DNA of 64,000 bases from Aradus depressus (taxonomy: Eukaryota; Arthropoda; Insecta; Hemiptera; Aradidae), in NCBI GenBank assembly GCA_963662175.1, contig OY759214.1:13454001-13518000 (forward strand). Direction: 5' to 3'. The translations under genes and the position numbers were made by a program. The notes below the pieces were generated by a model that had not been told where the DNA came from, searched no databases, and worked only from the letters and a program-made list of their open reading frames with translations. Positions 31,080 through 44,158 of this stretch are shown in pieces. Position 1 is the stretch's first letter. Every line of letters starts with the position of its first letter.

Positions 31080-33470
31080 CTATATTTATACTTAGTCCCC
31101 CCCCCCCCTCAACCCCGCCACCCGTTCGAAACTTCGGGACGCCACACACCTTATTTTTCTATTTGGCCTTCAGGAATAATATATGCGAAATTTCGTGACA
31201 ATACGACCAACCGTTAATGAGCTAACTCTATATGTATATTTAGCCCCCCCCCCCACAACCCTCCTTCCTGTTCAAAATTTTGGGCCGTCACACACCTAAT
31301 ATTTCCATTTGACCTTTAGGAATATTACATGTGAAATTTCATGACGATTCGCCCATTAGTTAATGAGTTAGCTCTATATTTATACTTAGGCCCCCCCACT
31401 ACCCCCCCTCACGTAAAAACATTTGAGCCGTCACACCGCCTGTTTTTTTATTTGGTCTTCAGGAATACTACATGTGAAACTTCGTGACAATCCGACCAAC
31501 TGTTAAAGAGTTAGCTCTATATTTATACTTAGGCCCCCCCACAACCCCCCTCCCGTTCGAAACTTTGGGACGCCACACACCTTTTTTTGCTATTTGGCTT
31601 TTAAAAATACTACATGTGAAATTTCATGACGATTCGCCCATTAGTTAATGAGTTAGCACTATATTTATACTTAGGCCCCCCCACATCCCCCCCTCCCGTT
31701 CAAAACATTGGGACGCCACACACCTTATTTTTCTATTTGGCCTTCAGGAATACTCCATGTGAACTTTCGTAACAATCCGACCAACCGTTAAAGAATTAGC
31801 TCTATATTTATACTTAGGCCCCCCTTACAACCCCCCCTCCCGTTCAAAACTTTGGGACGCCACACACCTTTTTTTCCTATTTGGCTTTTAAAAATACTAC
31901 GTGAAATTTCATGACGATTCGCCCATTAGTTAATGAGTTAGCTCTATATTTATACTTAGGCCCCCCACAACCCCCCTCCCGTTCAAAACTTTGGGACGCC
32001 ACACACCTTATTTTTCTATTTGGCCTTCAGGAATACTCCATGTGAACTTTCGTAACAATCCGACCAACCGTTAAAGAATTAGCTCTATATTTATACTTAG
32101 GCCCCCCTTACAACCCCCCCTCCCGTTCAAAACTTTGGGACGCCACACACCTTATTTTTCTATTTGGCCTTCAGGAATACTCCATGTGAACTTTCGTAAC
32201 AATCCGACCAACCGTTAAAGAGTTAGCTCTATATTTATACTTAGGCCCCCCCACAACCCCCCCTCCCGTTCAAAACTTTGGGACGCCACACACCTTTTTT
32301 TCCTATTTGGCTTTTAAAAATACTACGTGAAATTTCATGACGATTCGCCCATTAGTTAATGAGTTAGCTCTATATTTATACTTTTTTTTTTCGGGTGCTC
32401 CGGTAAATCACCCGGCCCGCTTATCGTCGGGGAAGGAGGAAGTACATATATATATATATAGTATAGTTTTATTTACTGTTGCTGTGGGTGTCCGGGGGCG
32501 ACAGCCTTTGGTCCCTTACGGGACAGACTGGCGCTCCCGGGCCCCCTTAAGATGCGGCTGCCTGGTGGCGCCGAGAGAGCTCGAGATCGGTGGAGTGGGG
32601 CTGCTTCTACATCGCGGTCGCCGGGGGTAGGACTCGGGCCCGGCCCGTCAATCGCCCCCGGCGCCGGGTCAAAGGGCCTTTTTCTGTTCCCGCCAGGAGG
32701 CGATAAACCGGCCGAACGCCGGATAGTTCGACTCCGTTATCAACTCCGGCAGGGTCAATCCCAGGTACGATCCTGTCGCGCGGATCAACTCCACCCTAGA
32801 CCTGTCGTACAGGGGACAATCGAAATATATTTATATATATTTATACTTAGGCCCCCCTTACAACCCCCCCTCCCGATCAAAACTTTGGGACGCCACACAC
32901 CTTATTTTTCTATATGGCCTTCAGGAATACTCCATGAAATTTCGTGACGATTCGCCCATTAGTTAATGAGTTAGCTCTATATTTATACTTAGGCCCCCCC
33001 ACAACCCCCCCTCCCGTTGAAAACTTTGGGACGCCACACACCTTTTTTTCTTGTTTGGCTTTTACAAAGACTACCTGTAAAATTTCATGACAATTCGCCC
33101 ATTAGTTAATGAGTTAGCACTATTTTTATACTTAGGCCCCCCCACAACCCCCCCTCCCGATCAAAATTTTGGGACGCCACACACCTTTTTTTCCTATTTG
33201 GCTTTTAAAAATACTACATGTGAAATTTCATGACGATTCGCCCATTAGTTAATGAGTTAGCACTATTTATATACTTAGGCCCCCCACAACCCCCCCTCCC
33301 GTTCAAAACTTTGGGACGCCACACACCTTTTTTTCTTGTTTGGCTTTTAAAAAGACTACGTGTGAAATTTCATGACAATTTGACCATTAGTTAATGAGTT
33401 AGCACTATTTATATACTTAGGCCCCCCTTACAACCCTCCCTACCGTTCAAAATTCTGGGACGCCACATAG
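31080..33470. repeat. C-rich minisatellite of about 145 bp in element D, left copy
   Basis: About 13-14 units, each with TATTTATACTTAGGCCCCCC, CCCCCTCCCGTTCAAAACTT, GGGACGCCACACACC and CATTAGTTAATGAGTTAGC. Units alternate between two types (ATTTGGCTTTTAAAAA and ATTTGGCCTTCAGGAA), suggesting dimer-wise expansion. Confidence 0.9.
32384..32835 (-). mobile_element. 5'-truncated GC-rich LINE insertion in element D
   Basis: A 452-bp block with poly(A) on the minus strand (T run at 32384-32391) is flanked by the 13-bp duplication TATATTTATACTT (32371-32383 and 32836-32848). From 32818 to a TGA at 32669 the minus strand encodes a 49-residue C-terminus (CPLYDRSRVELIRATGSYLG at its start) like the end of ORF2 in R1- or Jockey-type elements. 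The rest is 3' UTR. Base composition is strongly GC-rich, unlike its surroundings. The right copy of element D lacks it, so it came after that copy separated. Confidence 0.85.
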
Positions 33471-33525
33471 CCTATTATTCAATCGGGCTCAAAAGAATGC
33501 CCCGTTTCAGCTTTATTAATATAGA

Positions 33526-33691
33526 TTATATCACAATGTACACAAGTTTTAATTTGTGTTCATATCTATACATACATCTTTTTTTTTTGGCATTTTTCTT
33601 CCATAGTGGATCGGTGTCACCATATTTAAAGTCAGTCTGAACGTTGTGCTGACGTTGGCATAATCCGAAACCAGCACACTCTATGGCTCTG
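33526..33691. other. Spacer between element D and the satellite
   Basis: About 165 bp of sequence seen once here, perhaps with a strongly diverged satellite edge near its end (ATAATCCG). Confidence 0.5.
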
Positions 33692-35389
33692 TCAGTTAAC
33701 AAATATTAAATTTATAAACCGTTAAAAAGCAAGAAATTTGAAGAATGGAGTCTACCGAGCTCAGGATCGCCACTTAGAAATCTAGCTGAGGCACTTAGGT
33801 CAGATGTTTTAATCGGGAAGTTAAAAATAACTTTGAGCACTTCGTCCTTCGGATGGGACATTAAGCGATGATCCAGGGCTTTTTCGAATGTGAGGTACTC
33901 GATAATGAGACGTATGTTATGTAAATAAACCTGGGTAGGTGAAATTTCACTTAGGTTGAAAATAGCCTTGAGCACGTCGTCCTTCGGATGGGACTTTCCG
34001 GATAAATCTGAATCTGTCGTATCAGTTTTAACAATTATTAAGCCTATAAACCGTTAAATAGCGCAAATTTTTTGAAAAACATTTTTATTTTGATTTTTGT
34101 GTAGGATTCAGATAATCCGGTCGTTCTCTATCAGTTTTAACAAATATTAAATCTATAAACCGTTAAAAAGCGAGAAATTTGAAGAATGGAGTCTACCGAG
34201 CTCAGGATCGCCACTTAGAAATCTAGTTGAGGCACTTAGGTCAGATGTTTTAATCGGGAAGTTAAAAAACACTTTGAGCACGTCGTCCTTCGGATGGGAC
34301 TTTAAGCGATGATCCAGGGCTTTTTCGAATGTGAGGTACTCGATAATGAGACGTATGTTATGTAAATAAACCTGGGTAGGTGAAATATCACTTAGGTTGA
34401 AAATAGCCTTGAGCACGTCGTCCTTCGGATGGGACTTTCCGGATAAATCTGAATCTCTCGTATCAGTTTTAACAATTATTAAGCCAATAAACCGTTAAAT
34501 AGCGCACATTTTTTGAAAAACATTTTTATTTTGATTTTTGTGTAGGATTCAGATAATCCGGTCGTTCTCTATCAGTTTTAACAAATATTAAATCTATAAA
34601 CCGTTAAAAAGCGAGAAATTTGAAGAATGGAGTCTACCGAGCTCAGGATCGCCACTTAGAAATCTAGTTGAGGCACTTAGGTCAGATGTTTTAATCGGGA
34701 AGCTAAAAATAACTTTGAGCACGTCGTCCTTCGGATGGGACATTAAGCAATGATCCAGGGCTTTTTCGAATGTGAGGTACTCGATAATGAGACGTATGTT
34801 ATGTAAATAAACCTGGGTAGGTCAATTTCTACTTAGGTTGAAAGCCTTGAGCACGTCGTCCTTCGGATGGGACTTTCCGGATAAATCTGAATCTGTCGTA
34901 TCAGTTTTAACAATTATTAAGCCTATAAACCGTTAAATAGCGCAAATGTTTTGAAAAACATTTTTATTTTGATTTTTGTGTAGGATTCAGATAATCCGGT
35001 CGTTCTCTATCAGTTTTAACAAATATTAAATCTATAAACCGTTAAAAAGCGAGAAATTTGAAGAATGGAGTCTACCGAGCTCAGGATCGCCACTTAGAAA
35101 TCTAGCTGAGGCACTTAGGTCAGATGTTTCAATCGGGAAGTTAAAAAACACTTTGAGCACGTCGTCCTTCGGATGGGACATTAAGCGATGATCCAGGGCT
35201 TTTTCGAATGTGAGGTACTCGATAATGAGACGTATGTTATGTAAATAAACCTGGGTAGGTGAAATATCACTTAGGTTGAAAATAGCCTTGAGCACGTCGT
35301 CCTTCGGATGGGACTTTCCGGATAAATCTGAATCTGTCGTATCAGTTTTAACAATTATTAAGCCTATAAACCGTTAAATAGCGCAAATG

Positions 35390-38300
35390 TTTTGAAAAAC
35401 ATTTTTATTTTGATTTTTGTGTAGGATTCAGATAATCCGGTCGTTCTCTATCAGTTTTAACAAATATTAAATCTATAAACCGTTAAAAAGCGAGAAATTT
35501 GAAGAATGGAGTCTACCGAGCTCAGGATCGCCACTTAGAAATCTAGCTGAGGCACTTAGGTCAGATGTTTCAATCGGGAAGTTAAAAAACACTTTGAGCA
35601 CGTCGTCCTTCGGATGGGACATTAAGCGATGATCCAGGGCTTTTTCGAATGTGAGGTACTCGATAATGAGACGTATGTTATGTAAATAAACCTGGGTAGG
35701 TGAAATATCACTTAGGTTGAAAATAGCCTTGAGCACGTCGTCCTTCGGATGGGACTTTCCGGATAAATCTGAATCTCTCGTATCAGTTTTAACAATTATT
35801 AAGCCAATAAACCGTTAAATAGCGCACATTTTTTGAAAAACATTTTTATTTTGATTTTTGTGTAGGATTCAGATAATCCGGTCGTTCTCTATCAGTTTTA
35901 ACAAATATTAAATCTATAAACCGTTAAAAAGCGAGAAATTTGAAGAATGGAGTCTACCGAGCTCAGGATCGCCACTTAGAAATCTAGTTGAGGCACTTAG
36001 GTCAGATGTTTTAATCGGGAAGCTAAAAATAACTTTGAGCACGTCGTCCTTCGGATGGGACATTAAGCAATGATCCAGGGCTTTTTCGAATGTGAGGTAC
36101 TCGATAATGAGACGTATGTTATGTAAATAAACCTGGGTAGGTCAATTTCTACTTAGGTTGAAAGCCTTGAGCACGTCGTCCTTCGGATGGGACTTTCCGG
36201 ATAAATCTGAATCTGTCGTATCAGTTTTAACAATTATTGAGCCTATAAACCGTTAAATAGCGCAAATTTTTTGAAAAACATTTTTATTTTGATTTTTGTG
36301 TAGGATTCAGATAATCCGGTCGTTCTCTATCAGTTTTAACAAATATTAAATCTATAAACCGTTAAAAAGCGAGAAATTTGAAGAATGGAGTCTACCGAGC
36401 TCAGGATCGCCACTTAGAAATCTAGTTGAGGCACTTAGGTCAGATGTTTCAATCGGGAAGTTAAAAAACACTTTGATCACGTCGTCCTTCGGATGGGACT
36501 TTAAGCGATGGTCCAGGGCTTTTTCGAATGTGAGGTACTCGATAATGAGACGTATGTTATGTAAATAAACCTGTGTAGGTGAAATATCACTTAGGTTGAA
36601 AATAGCCTTGAGCACGTCGTCCTTCGGATGGGACTTTCCGGATAAATCTGCATCTCTCGTATCAGTTTTAACAATTATTAAGCCTATAAACCGTTAAATA
36701 GCGCACATTTTTTGAAAAACATTTTTATTTTGATTTTTGTGTAGGATTCAGATAATCCGGTCGTTCTCTATCAGTTTTAACAAATATTAAATCTATAAAC
36801 CGTTAAAAAGCGAGAAATTTGAAGAATGGAGTCTACCGAGCTCAGGATCGCCACTTAGAAATCTTGTTGAGGCACTTAGGTCAGATGTTTTAATCGGGAA
36901 GCTAAAAATAACTTTGAGCACGTCGTCCTTCGGATGGGACATTAAGCAATGATCCAGGGCTTTTTCGAATGTGAGGTACTCGATAATGAGACGTATGTTA
37001 TGTAAATAAACCTGGGTAGGTCAATTTCTACTTAGGTTGAAAGCCTTGAGCACGTCGTCCTTCGGATGGGACTTTCCGGATAAATCTGAATCTGTCGTAT
37101 CAGTTTTAACAATTATTGAGCCTATAAACCGTTAAATAGCGCAAATTTTTTGAAAAACATTTTTATTTTGATTTTTGTGTAGGATTCAGATAATCCGGTC
37201 GTTCTCTATCAGTTTTAACAAATATTAAATCTATAAACCGTTAAAAAGCGAGAAATTTGAAGAATGGAGTCTACCGAGCTCAGGATCGCCACTTAGAAAT
37301 CTAGTTGAGGCACTTAGGTCAGATGTTTCAATCGGGAAGTTAAAAAACACTTTGATCACGTCGTCCTTCGGATGGGACTTTAAGCGATGATCCAGGGCTT
37401 TTTCGAATGTGAGGTACTCGATAATGAGACGTATGTTATGTAAATAAACCTGTGTAGGTGAAATATCACTTAGGTTGAAAATAGCCTTGAGCACGTCGTC
37501 CTTCGGATGGGACTTTCCGGATAAATCTGCATCTCTCGTATCAGTTTTAACAATTATTAAGCCTATAAACCGTTAAATAGCGCACATTTTTTGAAAAACA
37601 TTTTTATTTTGATTTTTGTGTAGGATTCAGATAATCCGGTCGTTCTCTATCAGTTTTAACAAATATTAAATCTATAAACCGTTAAAAAGCGAGAAATTTG
37701 AAGAATGGAGTCTACCGAGCTCAGGATCGCCACTTAGAAATCTAGCTGAGGCACTTAGGTCAGATGTTTCAATCGGGAAGTTAAAAAACACTTTGAGCAC
37801 GTCGTCCTTCGGATGGGACTTTAAGCGATGATCCAGGGCTTTTTCGAATGTGAGGTACTCGATAATGAGACGTATGTTATGTAAATAAACCTGGTTAGGT
37901 GAAATTTCACTTAGGTTGAAAATAGCCTTGAGCACGTCGTCCGTCGGATGGGACTTTTCGGATATATCTGATTCTGTCGTATCAGTTTTAACAATTATTA
38001 AGCCTATAAACCGTTAAATATCGTGAATTTTTTGAAAAACATTTTTATTTTGATTTTTGTGTAGCATTCAGATAATCCGGTCGTTCTCTATCAGTTTTAA
38101 CAAATATTAAATCTATAAACCGTTAAAAAGCGAGAAATTTCAAGAATGGAGTCTACCGAGCTCAGGATCGCCACTTAGAAATCCAGTTGAGGCACTTAGG
38201 TCAGATGTTTTAATCGGGAAGTTAAAAAACACTTTGAGCACGTCGTCCTTCGGATGGGACTTTAAGCGATGATCCAGGGCTTTTTCGAATGTGAGGTACT

Positions 38301-41300
38301 CGATAATGAGACGTATGTTATGTAAATAAACCTGGGTAGGTGAAATATCACTTAGGTTGAAAATAGCCTTGAGCACGTCGTCCTTCGGATGGGACTTTCC
38401 GGATAAATCTGCATCTCTCGTATCAGTTTTAACAATTATTAAGCCTATAAACCGTTAAATAGCGCACATTTTTTGAAAAACATTTTTATTTTGATTTTTG
38501 TGTAGGATTCAGATAATCCGGTCGTTCTCTATCAGTTTTAACAAATATTAAATCTATAAACCGTTAAAAAGCGAGAAATTTCAAGAATGGAGTCTACCGA
38601 GCTCAGGATCGCCACTTAGAAATCCAGTTGAGGCACTTAGGTCAGATGTTTTAATCGGGAAGTTAAAAAACACTTTGAGCACGTCGTCCTTCGGATGGGA
38701 CTTTAAGCGATGATCCAGGGCTTTTTCGAATGTGAGGTACTCGATAATGAGACGTATGTTATGTAAATAAACCTGGGTAGGTGAAATATCACTTAGGTTG
38801 AAAATAGCCTTGAGCACGTCGTCCTTCGGATGGGACTTTCCGGATAAATCTGCATCTCTCGTATCAGTTTTAACAATTATTAAGCCTATAAACCGTTAAA
38901 TAGCGTGAATTTTTTGAAAAACATTTTTATTTTGATTTTTGTGTAGGATTCAGATAATCCGGTCGTTCTCTATCAGTTTTAACAAATATTAAATCTATAA
39001 ACCGTTAAAAAGCGAGAAATTTGAAGAATGGAGTCTACCGAGCTCAGGATCGCCACTTAGAAATCTAGCTGAGGCACTTAGGTCAGATGTTTCAATCGGG
39101 AAGTTAAAAAACACTTTGAGCACGTCGTCCTTCGGATGGGACTTTAAGCGATGATCCAGGGCTTTTTCGAATGTGAGGTACTCGATAATGAGACGTATGT
39201 TATGTAAATAAACCTGGTTAGGTGAAATTTCACTTAGGTTGAAAATAGCCTTGAGCACGTCGTCCGTCGGATGGGACTTTTCGGATATATCTGATTCTGT
39301 CGTATCAGTTTTTACAATTATTAAGCCTATAAACCGTTAAATAGCGTGAATTTTTTGAAAAACATTTTTATTTTGATTTTTGTGTAGGATTCAGATAATC
39401 CGGTCGTTCTCTATCAGTTCTAACAAATATTAAATCTATAAACCGTTAAAAAGCGAGAAATTTCAAGAATGGAGTCTACCGAGTTCAGGATCGCCACTTA
39501 GAAATCTAGTTGAGGCACTTAGGTCAGATGTTTTAATCGGGAAGCTAAAAATAACTTTGAGCACGTCGTCCTTCGGATGGGACATTAAGCAATGATCCAG
39601 GGCTTTTTCGAATGTGAGGTACTCGATAATGAGACGTATGTTATGTAAATAAACCTGGGTAGGTCAATTTCTACTTAGGTTGAAAGCCTTGAGCACGTCG
39701 TCCTTCGGATGGGACTTTCCGGATAAATCTGAATCTGTCGTATCAGTTTTAACAATTATTGAGCCTATAAACCGTTAAATAGCGCAAATTTTTTGAAAAA
39801 CATTTTTATTTTGATTTTTGTGTAGGATTCAGATAATCCGGTCGTTCTCTATCAGTTTTAACAAATATTAAATCTATAAACCGTTAAAAAGCGAGAAATT
39901 TGAAGAATGGAGTCTACCGAGCTCAGGATCGCCACTTAGAAATCTAGCTGAGGCACTTAGGTCAGATGTTTCAATCGGGAAGTTAAAAAACACTTTGAGC
40001 ACGTCGTCCTTCGGATGGGACATTAAGCGATGATCCAGGGCTTTTTCGAATGTGAGGTACTCGATAATGAGACGTATGTTATGTAAATAAACCTGGGTAG
40101 GTGAAATATCACTTAGGTTGAAAATAGCCTTGAGCACGTCGTCCTTCGGATGGGACTTTCCGGATAAATCTGAATCTCTCGTATCAGTTTTAACAATTAT
40201 TAAGCCAATAAACCGTTAAATAGCGCACATTTTTTGAAAAACATTTTTATTTTGATTTTTGTGTAGGATTCAGATAATCCGGTCGTTCTCTATCAGTTTT
40301 AACAAATATTAAATCTATAAACCGTTAAAAAGCGAGAAATTTGAAGAATGGAGTCTACCGAGCTCAGGATCGCCACTTAGAAATCTAGTTGAGGCACTTA
40401 GGTCAGATGTTTTAATCGGGAAGCTAAAAATAACTTTGAGCACGTCGTCCTTCGGATGGGACATTAAGCAATGATCCAGGGCTTTTTCGAATGTGAGGTA
40501 CTCGATAATGAGACGTATGTTATGTAAATAAACCTGGGTAGGTCAATTTCTACTTAGGTTGAAAGCCTTGAGCACGTCGTCCTTCGGATGGGACTTTCCG
40601 GATAAATCTGAATCTGTCGTATCAGTTTTAACAATTATTGAGCCTATAAACCGTTAAATAGCGCAAATTTTTTGAAAAACATTTTTATTTTGATTTTTGT
40701 GTAGGATTCAGATAATCCGGTCGTTCTCTATCAGTTTTAACAAATATTAAATCTATAAACCGTTAAAAAGCGAGAAATTTGAAGAATGGAGTCTACCGAG
40801 CTCAGGATCGCCACTTAGAAATCTAGTTGAGGCACTTAGGTCAGATGTTTCAATCGGGAAGTTAAAAAACACTTTGATCACGTCGTCCTTCGGATGGGAC
40901 TTTAAGCGATGGTCCAGGGCTTTTTCGAATGTGAGGTACTCGATAATGAGACGTATGTTATGTAAATAAACCTGTGTAGGTGAAATATCACTTAGGTTGA
41001 AAATAGCCTTGAGCACGTCGTCCTTCGGATGGGACTTTCCGGATAAATCTGCATCTCTCGTATCAGTTTTAACAATTATTAAGCCTATAAACCGTTAAAT
41101 AGCGCACATTTTTTGAAAAACATTTTTATTTTGATTTTTGTGTAGGATTCAGATAATCCGGTCGTTCTCTATCAGTTTTAACAAATATTAAATCTATAAA
41201 CCGTTAAAAAGCGAGAAATTTGAAGAATGGAGTCTACCGAGCTCAGGATCGCCACTTAGAAATCTTGTTGAGGCACTTAGGTCAGATGTTTTAATCGGGA

Positions 41301-44158
41301 AGCTAAAAATAACTTTGAGCACGTCGTCCTTCGGATGGGACATTAAGCAATGATCCAGGGCTTTTTCGAATGTGAGGTACTCGATAATGAGACGTATGTT
41401 ATGTAAATAAACCTGGGTAGGTCAATTTCTACTTAGGTTGAAAGCCTTGAGCACGTCGTCCTTCGGATGGGACTTTCCGGATAAATCTGAATCTGTCGTA
41501 TCAGTTTTAACAATTATTGAGCCTATAAACCGTTAAATAGCGCAAATTTTTTGAAAAACATTTTTATTTTGATTTTTGTGTAGGATTCAGATAATCCGGT
41601 CGTTCTCTATCAGTTTTAACAAATATTAAATCTATAAACCGTTAAAAAGCGAGAAATTTGAAGAATGGAGTCTACCGAGCTCAGGATCGCCACTTAGAAA
41701 TCTAGTTGAGGCACTTAGGTCAGATGTTTCAATCGGGAAGTTAAAAAACACTTTGATCACGTCGTCCTTCGGATGGGACTTTAAGCGATGATCCAGGGCT
41801 TTTTCGAATGTGAGGTACTCGATAATGAGACGTATGTTATGTAAATAAACCTGTGTAGGTGAAATATCACTTAGGTTGAAAATAGCCTTGAGCACGTCGT
41901 CCTTCGGATGGGACTTTCCGGATAAATCTGCATCTCTCGTATCAGTTTTAACAATTATTAAGCCTATAAACCGTTAAATAGCGCACATTTTTTGAAAAAC
42001 ATTTTTATTTTGATTTTTGTGTAGGATTCAGATAATCCGGTCGTTCTCTATCAGTTTTAACAAATATTAAATCTATAAACCGTTAAAAAGCGAGAAATTT
42101 GAAGAATGGAGTCTACCGAGCTCAGGATCGCCACTTAGAAATCTAGCTGAGGCACTTAGGTCAGATGTTTCAATCGGGAAGTTAAAAAACACTTTGAGCA
42201 CGTCGTCCTTCGGATGGGACTTTAAGCGATGATCCAGGGCTTTTTCGAATGTGAGGTACTCGATAATGAGACGTATGTTATGTAAATAAACCTGGTTAGG
42301 TGAAATTTCACTTAGGTTGAAAATAGCCTTGAGCACGTCGTCCGTCGGATGGGACTTTTCGGATATATCTGATTCTGTCGTATCAGTTTTAACAATTATT
42401 AAGCCTATAAACCGTTAAATATCGTGAATTTTTTGAAAAACATTTTTATTTTGATTTTTGTGTAGCATTCAGATAATCCGGTCGTTCTCTATCAGTTTTA
42501 ACAAATATTAAATCTATAAACCGTTAAAAAGCGAGAAATTTCAAGAATGGAGTCTACCGAGCTCAGGATCGCCACTTAGAAATCCAGTTGAGGCACTTAG
42601 GTCAGATGTTTTAATCGGGAAGTTAAAAAACACTTTGAGCACGTCGTCCTTCGGATGGGACTTTAAGCGATGATCCAGGGCTTTTTCGAATGTGAGGTAC
42701 TCGATAATGAGACGTATGTTATGTAAATAAACCTGGGTAGGTGAAATATCACTTAGGTTGAAAATAGCCTTGAGCACGTCGTCCTTCGGATGGGACTTTC
42801 CGGATAAATCTGCATCTCTCGTATCAGTTTTAACAATTATTAAGCCTATAAACCGTTAAATAGCGCACATTTTTTGAAAAACATTTTTATTTTGATTTTT
42901 GTGTAGGATTCAGATAATCCGGTCGTTCTCTATCAGTTTTAACAAATATTAAATCTATAAACCGTTAAAAAGCGAGAAATTTCAAGAATGGAGTCTACCG
43001 AGCTCAGGATCGCCACTTAGAAATCCAGTTGAGGCACTTAGGTCAGATGTTTTAATCGGGAAGTTAAAAAACACTTTGAGCACGTCGTCCTTCGGATGGG
43101 ACTTTAAGCGATGATCCAGGGCTTTTTCGAATGTGAGGTACTCGATAATGAGACGTATGTTATGTAAATAAACCTGGGTAGGTGAAATATCACTTAGGTT
43201 GAAAATAGCCTTGAGCACGTCGTCCTTCGGATGGGACTTTCCGGATAAATCTGCATCTCTCGTATCAGTTTTAACAATTATTAAGCCTATAAACCGTTAA
43301 ATAGCGTGAATTTTTTGAAAAACATTTTTATTTTGATTTTTGTGTAGGATTCAGATAATCCGGTCGTTCTCTATCAGTTTTAACAAATATTAAATCTATA
43401 AACCGTTAAAAAGCGAGAAATTTGAAGAATGGAGTCTACCGAGCTCAGGATCGCCACTTAGAAATCTAGCTGAGGCACTTAGGTCAGATGTTTCAATCGG
43501 GAAGTTAAAAAACACTTTGAGCACGTCGTCCTTCGGATGGGACTTTAAGCGATGATCCAGGGCTTTTTCGAATGTGAGGTACTCGATAATGAGACGTATG
43601 TTATGTAAATAAACCTGGTTAGGTGAAATTTCACTTAGGTTGAAAATAGCCTTGAGCACGTCGTCCGTCGGATGGGACTTTTCGGATATATCTGATTCTG
43701 TCGTATCAGTTTTTACAATTATTAAGCCTATAAACCGTTAAATAGCGTGAATTTTTTGAAAAACATTTTTATTTTGATTTTTGTGTAGGATTCAGATAAT
43801 CCGGTCGTTCTCTATCAGTTCTAACAAATATTAAATCTATAAACCGTTAAAAAGCGAGAAATTTCAAGAATGGAGTCTACCGAGTTCAGGATCGCCACTT
43901 AGAAATCTAGTTGAGGCACTTAGGTCAGATGTTTTAATCGGGAAGCTAAAAATAACTTTGAGCACGTCGTCCTTCGGATGGGACATTAAGCAATGATCCA
44001 GGGCTTTTTCGAATGTGAGGTACTCGATAATGAGACGTATGTTATGTAAATAAACCTGGGTAGGTCAATTTCTACTTAGGTTGAAAGCCTTGAGCACGTC
44101 GTCCTTCGGATGGGACTTTCCGGATAAATCTGAATCTGTCGTATCAGTTTTAACAATT
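35390..44158. repeat. Higher-order repeat: ten-monomer block of 4,401 bp, two copies
   Basis: About 35,390-39,760 recurs at about 39,790-44,160. Rare variants recur exactly 4,401 bp apart: GCGATGGTCC at 36,506/40,907, AATCTTGTTG at 36,861/41,262 and GTGTAGCATTC at 38,060/42,461. A third shorter copy of about 1.3 kb lies at 45.2-46.46 kb, nine monomers from the second. Confidence 0.93.

Larger units (their letters stand above)
29408..33525 (+). mobile_element. Element D, left copy flanking the satellite
   Basis: The 5' end is AGCAGTTATACCCGGCGTTG with a CCCGG-loop-CCGGG hairpin, and the 3' end is GTTTCAGCTTTATTAATATA. Inside are a 66-bp minisatellite (29560-31005), a trinucleotide run (about 31005-31020), a C-rich minisatellite of about 145 bp (31080-33470) and a later LINE insertion (32384-32835). 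No transposase or reverse transcriptase belonging to the element is seen. An internal duplication of about 590 bp (29,880-30,140 like 30,470-30,730) sets it apart from the right copy. The plan of central tandem repeats resembles Helitron-related DINE/HINE elements of Drosophila, but the assignment is open. Confidence 0.75.

Noticed and set aside
32337..32947. Plus-strand GC-rich coding frames
   Set aside because: They are antisense to a truncated LINE end whose real frame is on the minus strand.
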